DNA from: Physella acuta
Lineage: Eukaryota > Mollusca > Gastropoda > Physidae
Reading direction: 5' to 3'
Assembly: GCF_028476545.1 (NCBI RefSeq)
Contig: NW_026732698.1
Span: 62,001 to 126,000, forward strand
Length of the DNA: 64,000 bases
Shown here: piece after piece, positions 60,797 to 64,000 of the stretch
Layout: each line of letters opens with the position of its first letter
How positions within the stretch are numbered: the first letter of the stretch is position 1
Made by a program: the position numbers and the translations under genes
The notes under the pieces: generated by a model
Told to the model about the DNA's origin: nothing
The model's input: only the letters and a program-made list of their open reading frames with translations
Database searches by the model: none

Positions 60797-60959
60797 CAGT
60801 TTCTTTCAGGTATCTCTTCAGGGAGGGGGAGGGGCATATAATTTATATAGAAAATATATTCTTTAAGCAGTGCCAACACCCCCTCCCCCCGTAAAATTTA
60901 AACCCGTCCCCCTGACCGAAAGTTTCAAGTCCCCCCCCCCCACCCCCCACACCTCGTAA

Positions 60960-60967
<8 letters not shown>
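60797..60967. mobile_element. hAT-like MITE, family 2, right end lost
   Basis: CAGTTTCTTTCAGGTATCTC, G-runs, TAATTTATATAGAAAATATA, CCCCCCGTAAAATTTAAACC and C-runs in family order. The right end is replaced by a poly-A run (60968-60997). Confidence 0.65.
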
Positions 60968-60999
<32 letters not shown>

Positions 61000-61039
61000 A
61001 ACGAACAACGGAAACAAAAGCAGCAAGTCATAGGGGTGG

Positions 61040-62340
61040 TTCGCTCCGGGGGAGGGGGGGGGATTTGTTGGCTAATTTTAGAGTAACAATGTGGTGATAA
61101 TTGTTAAAATAAAATAAAAGAGAAATATCATTTAATGGAATTGGGGACGGATAATATCTCCCGTTTAAATGTGTATAACAATCTAAAACTGTGGTTCTTA
61201 ACCTTTTTTGAGGTACCGAACCCCATCAGTTTTAAATGAGTATTCATCGATCGCTTCTTATTAGTTCTATCGACTGCACTGACAAAATCCTATCGTGGAT
61301 CTTATGAGTAGGGTGTGTGTCATGACCTTCGCCGAACCCCTGAGACTGACCTATCGAAACCCTGAGGTTCGATCGAACCCACGTCAAGAACTACTGATCA
61401 AAAATATTTCCGTAGTTTTTACTTTTTTTTATGCCTACATGAACTATATCGGCTGTTACAACCATATAACCACAATGTGCTTGCTAAATTACAGTACGAA
61501 GTACGATGCAATGTAATTATTTAGTAGTACAATAAATCATAGCAACGTAACGAAGCAAATTCTATGTACACTACAGTTAAAATCTCACTCTAATAAAACT
61601 AATGATACCTTCACAAGTATGAAGCAATGTAAATATTTAGTGAAGCAAATTATTTGTACACTACAGTAAATATCTCACTTTAATAAAACTAATGAGGCCT
61701 TCACAACTACGAAGCTATGTAAATATTTAACCAAGCCTTGTTTTGTTTTATGTGACGCGTTTATCTATAAATAAACATAGGTCATGCACCACACTTCCTC
61801 GCGTGACCTAAATAAACAGGAAGTTATTTTTAGAAGAATTTTAAACTGCTGTTCCGACGGAAACCTTTACATTTCAATTATCCTACCGATGACACTATCC
61901 CTGTTAAACAATTATCCCAATTAACCAATTACCCCCAACTAATTAATTATAGATTCATTTTTGTCTGAGGTCAGTATAAGTGTTGATTTTCACAGCTTGA
62001 ATAACAAAGGTGGACTAACTCGACTAATGGGAGTAATGTCCCATGCTAGGTATATCGATCACATGGGAGGTCAATCAGTAATCAGACTCATCAATCAATT
62101 AACACCACACACGGTAGACCCAGCGACAGAACTCCAGCAGTTTGAAACAGGTTTGTGTCTGACTGTGCGTGGAGCAGAGACTATACTAGTGGCAACACTA
62201 ATAGGTGGTGAATGTGTTAATTACTAGATGGCTATACTTTTATAACGCGTATGCTTGACATAAGGTTTCCTTAAAAATGTATGAGTTAATATTTAATTAG
62301 AATGTTTAGTAATACCATTCAGCTTTGTTAAATGTAATGA
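61040..62340. other. Spacer, no gene recognised
   Basis: A loose about 110-bp duplication (ACTACAGTTAAAATCTCACT / CTACAGTAAATATCTCACTT with TAATAAAACTAATGA) lies at 61570-61740. An 88-codon plus-strand frame at 61961-62227 has normal composition but no recognisable family. Confidence 0.4.
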
Positions 62341-62344
62341 CAAT

Positions 62345-62346
<2 letters not shown>

Positions 62347-62424
<78 letters not shown>
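62347..62424. repeat. (AT)n microsatellite
   Basis: AT tract followed by (TTTA)n at 62425-62470. Confidence 0.95.
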
Positions 62425-62425
<1 letters not shown>

Positions 62426-62482
62426 ATTTATTTATGTATTTATTTATTTATTTATTTATTTATTTATTTTTCTGTATATATA

Positions 62483-62716
<234 letters not shown>

Positions 62717-62719
62717 TAC

Positions 62720-63129
62720 ATATATATTGGTATGTTTCTACATTAAGACATACACATCTATACCTATCTATACATGGAGAAAAAGGGGACGGGGGCAATG
62801 TAGAGAAATTCTTACATAAAGATTTCTGTCATCAATCGGTACTTCCCCGTACGGCATCGATGCTCGAGCATTCCATTAATTCCATTAGTTTGAAAAAGTG
62901 CCGTATACGTCAAGGGATGGGGGCCGTAGATTGACGTGAAGTGTACCAGGAAATTCTAAATTCACCCCAAGGGTCTTCCTGTAGGAAATAAAACTCGGTG
63001 TTGGGTTGGGTTGGGTTGTTTTTTTTTTTGGGGAGATTTTATTTTGGTAGATGCGAATTTACAACCTTACATACAATATTAACTAAATATTGTTGAATAC
63101 ATATATGTATTATAAGGGGTCGGTCGGCC

Positions 63130-63130
<1 letters not shown>
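62720..63130. other. Spacer
   Basis: Contains a GGGTTGGGTTGGGTTG run near 63002. No exon recognised. Confidence 0.35.

Positions 63131-63132
<2 letters not shown>

Positions 63133-63211
<79 letters not shown>
63133..63211. repeat. (AT)n microsatellite
   Basis: Pure AT tract of about 79 bp. Confidence 0.95.
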
Positions 63212-63213
<2 letters not shown>

Positions 63214-63631
63214 TTATATTTATAAAAAAATAACTATTAACAGGCTTATGTTTTGCACTAGGAGATGAGAACAAATGATGCTGTTAAAAGAAACAATAAC
63301 TACTTTCATTCCTAATCGAAATATAGTTCACATTTTCATATAACATTTTCATAAATTAGCATTGCACGTAAACGTAATATCTACTTTATAAGCGTAAATC
63401 GAATGATAAATTACACTTAATTATATTCAGAAGTGTGTTATAAAATATATGTTTAGTGCGCATTCTTGTATTTAAACTCCTAATATAACAACTATTGAAA
63501 TCAACATACTATATTTAACAAAAAATGAGATATTGTTTGATTTAATTAGGAAAAAAAAGATGGACGATAGAGGGAAGAATATAAAAAAACGAATCTAAAA
63601 ACAGTACAGAATGTAAATAACATTTTGTTAA

Positions 63632-63905
63632 CCCTTTCAAGCAGTACCGGCGATTACGCCAGAACCAATTTACCGCGAGTAATTATACAGACGAGAAACC
63701 CCAGGATTGTTAATTTGGTACTAAAAATATTTCTACACAGTTTTCCCCTATAGATCAGCGTTTGAGCTCTACCTTTGATCAGCCTGTTCATGTGTGTAGA
63801 AAAGTGTTTTTAGTACCAAATTAACATTCCTATGTTGATCGTTTCTACCATTTTTCTATAGGTACGCTGAACGAAAAAAAAATCGCTCTTAAGCGTAAAG
63901 CACTA
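63632..63905. mobile_element. Possible piggyBac-like end with internal fold-back
   Basis: TTAA (63628-63631) is followed by CCCTTTCAAGCAGTACCGGC, loosely like the 44391 element's end. An inverted pair sits inside: GTTAATTTGGTACTAAAAAT (63709 on) and TTTTTAGTACCAAATTAAC (to 63825), arms of about 31 bp. No matching right terminal repeat was found. Confidence 0.4.
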
Positions 63906-63959
63906 TAGTAGATTCTTATTGGAAATTATGGTTTAGAAAATAAAATGAAGACAAACACA

Positions 63960-64000
63960 CAGAGGCGTAGCGACCGGGGGGCAGGGGGGTACATATGTCC
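63960..64000. mobile_element. hAT-like MITE, family 1 subtype, cut by the window edge
   Basis: CAGAGGCGTAGCGACCGGGG then ACATATGTCC, the same elements as in 39905-40062. Only the first 41 bp are inside the window. Confidence 0.75.

Noticed and set aside
61961-62227. 88-codon plus-strand frame with normal composition
   Set aside because: No recognisable motif, no convincing splice sites and no neighbouring exons. Kept only as a note in the spacer entry.

Overview
This is eukaryotic, intron-bearing, AT-rich DNA crowded with repeats, most likely from a mollusc and probably a gastropod. Three things suggest this: a peptide-GPCR exon of lophotrochozoan type, scattered copies of the AAGGGAGATAAC / AAGGGAAATAACTCC motif familiar from gastropod and bivalve genomes, and dispersed tRNA-derived SINEs between very long (AT)n tracts. 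The species cannot be named from the sequence alone.

Host coding content is sparse. The one convincing host gene piece is a minus-strand exon (about 20016 to 18934). It carries a 5' leader, the start codon, a glycosylated N-terminus and transmembrane helices 1-2 of a neuromedin-U / pyrokinin / CAPA-type neuropeptide receptor, and it ends at a clean splice donor. The remaining helices were not found between position 1 and 18933. A weaker candidate is a short plus-strand terminal exon at 31096-31143 with a poly(A) signal about 240 bp downstream.

Layout: 0-10 kb holds minus-strand tRNA-SINEs, hAT-like MITEs and three minisatellites. 10-18 kb holds a duplicated G-rich cassette, an (AT)n tract of about 400 bp, an 18-bp minisatellite and a 1.45-kb array of a 25-bp unit carrying a CRE-like GACGTCA core. 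18.9-21.1 kb holds the receptor exon, its leader and a CpG-rich block upstream. 21.5-26.7 kb holds a second SINE family and two hAT MITEs (CAGGGGTCGGCAAC ends), one nested in a fold-back structure. 27-35 kb is AT-rich with TG, CAT and other simple arrays. 35-43 kb holds plus-strand SINEs, one of them split by a hAT MITE, and a 1.2-kb 33-bp satellite. 44-47 kb holds a piggyBac-like MITE, a hAT MITE and a 22-bp minisatellite. 49.26-56.24 kb is a Ty3/Gypsy LTR retrotransposon on the minus strand. It looks whole and very young (LTRs identical by eye except for one base in 835) and has landed in the (AT)n core of an older MITE. 56.4-64 kb holds more SINEs, MITEs, G-rich and CA-rich arrays and (AT)n tracts.

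The most unusual signal is in the retrotransposon LTR. Its U5 end carries about five degenerate tandem copies of the LTR-end/primer-binding-site junction, one of which resembles the 3' end of tRNA-Ser at least as well as the real primer-binding site does. Other leads are a repeated AAATAACTCC motif in the receptor leader, two satellites that place a transcription-factor-like motif at fixed 25- or 33-bp spacing, MITEs whose AT cores appear to have seeded microsatellites, and a switch in SINE orientation across the window. All element boundaries, copy counts and identities come from reading by eye.
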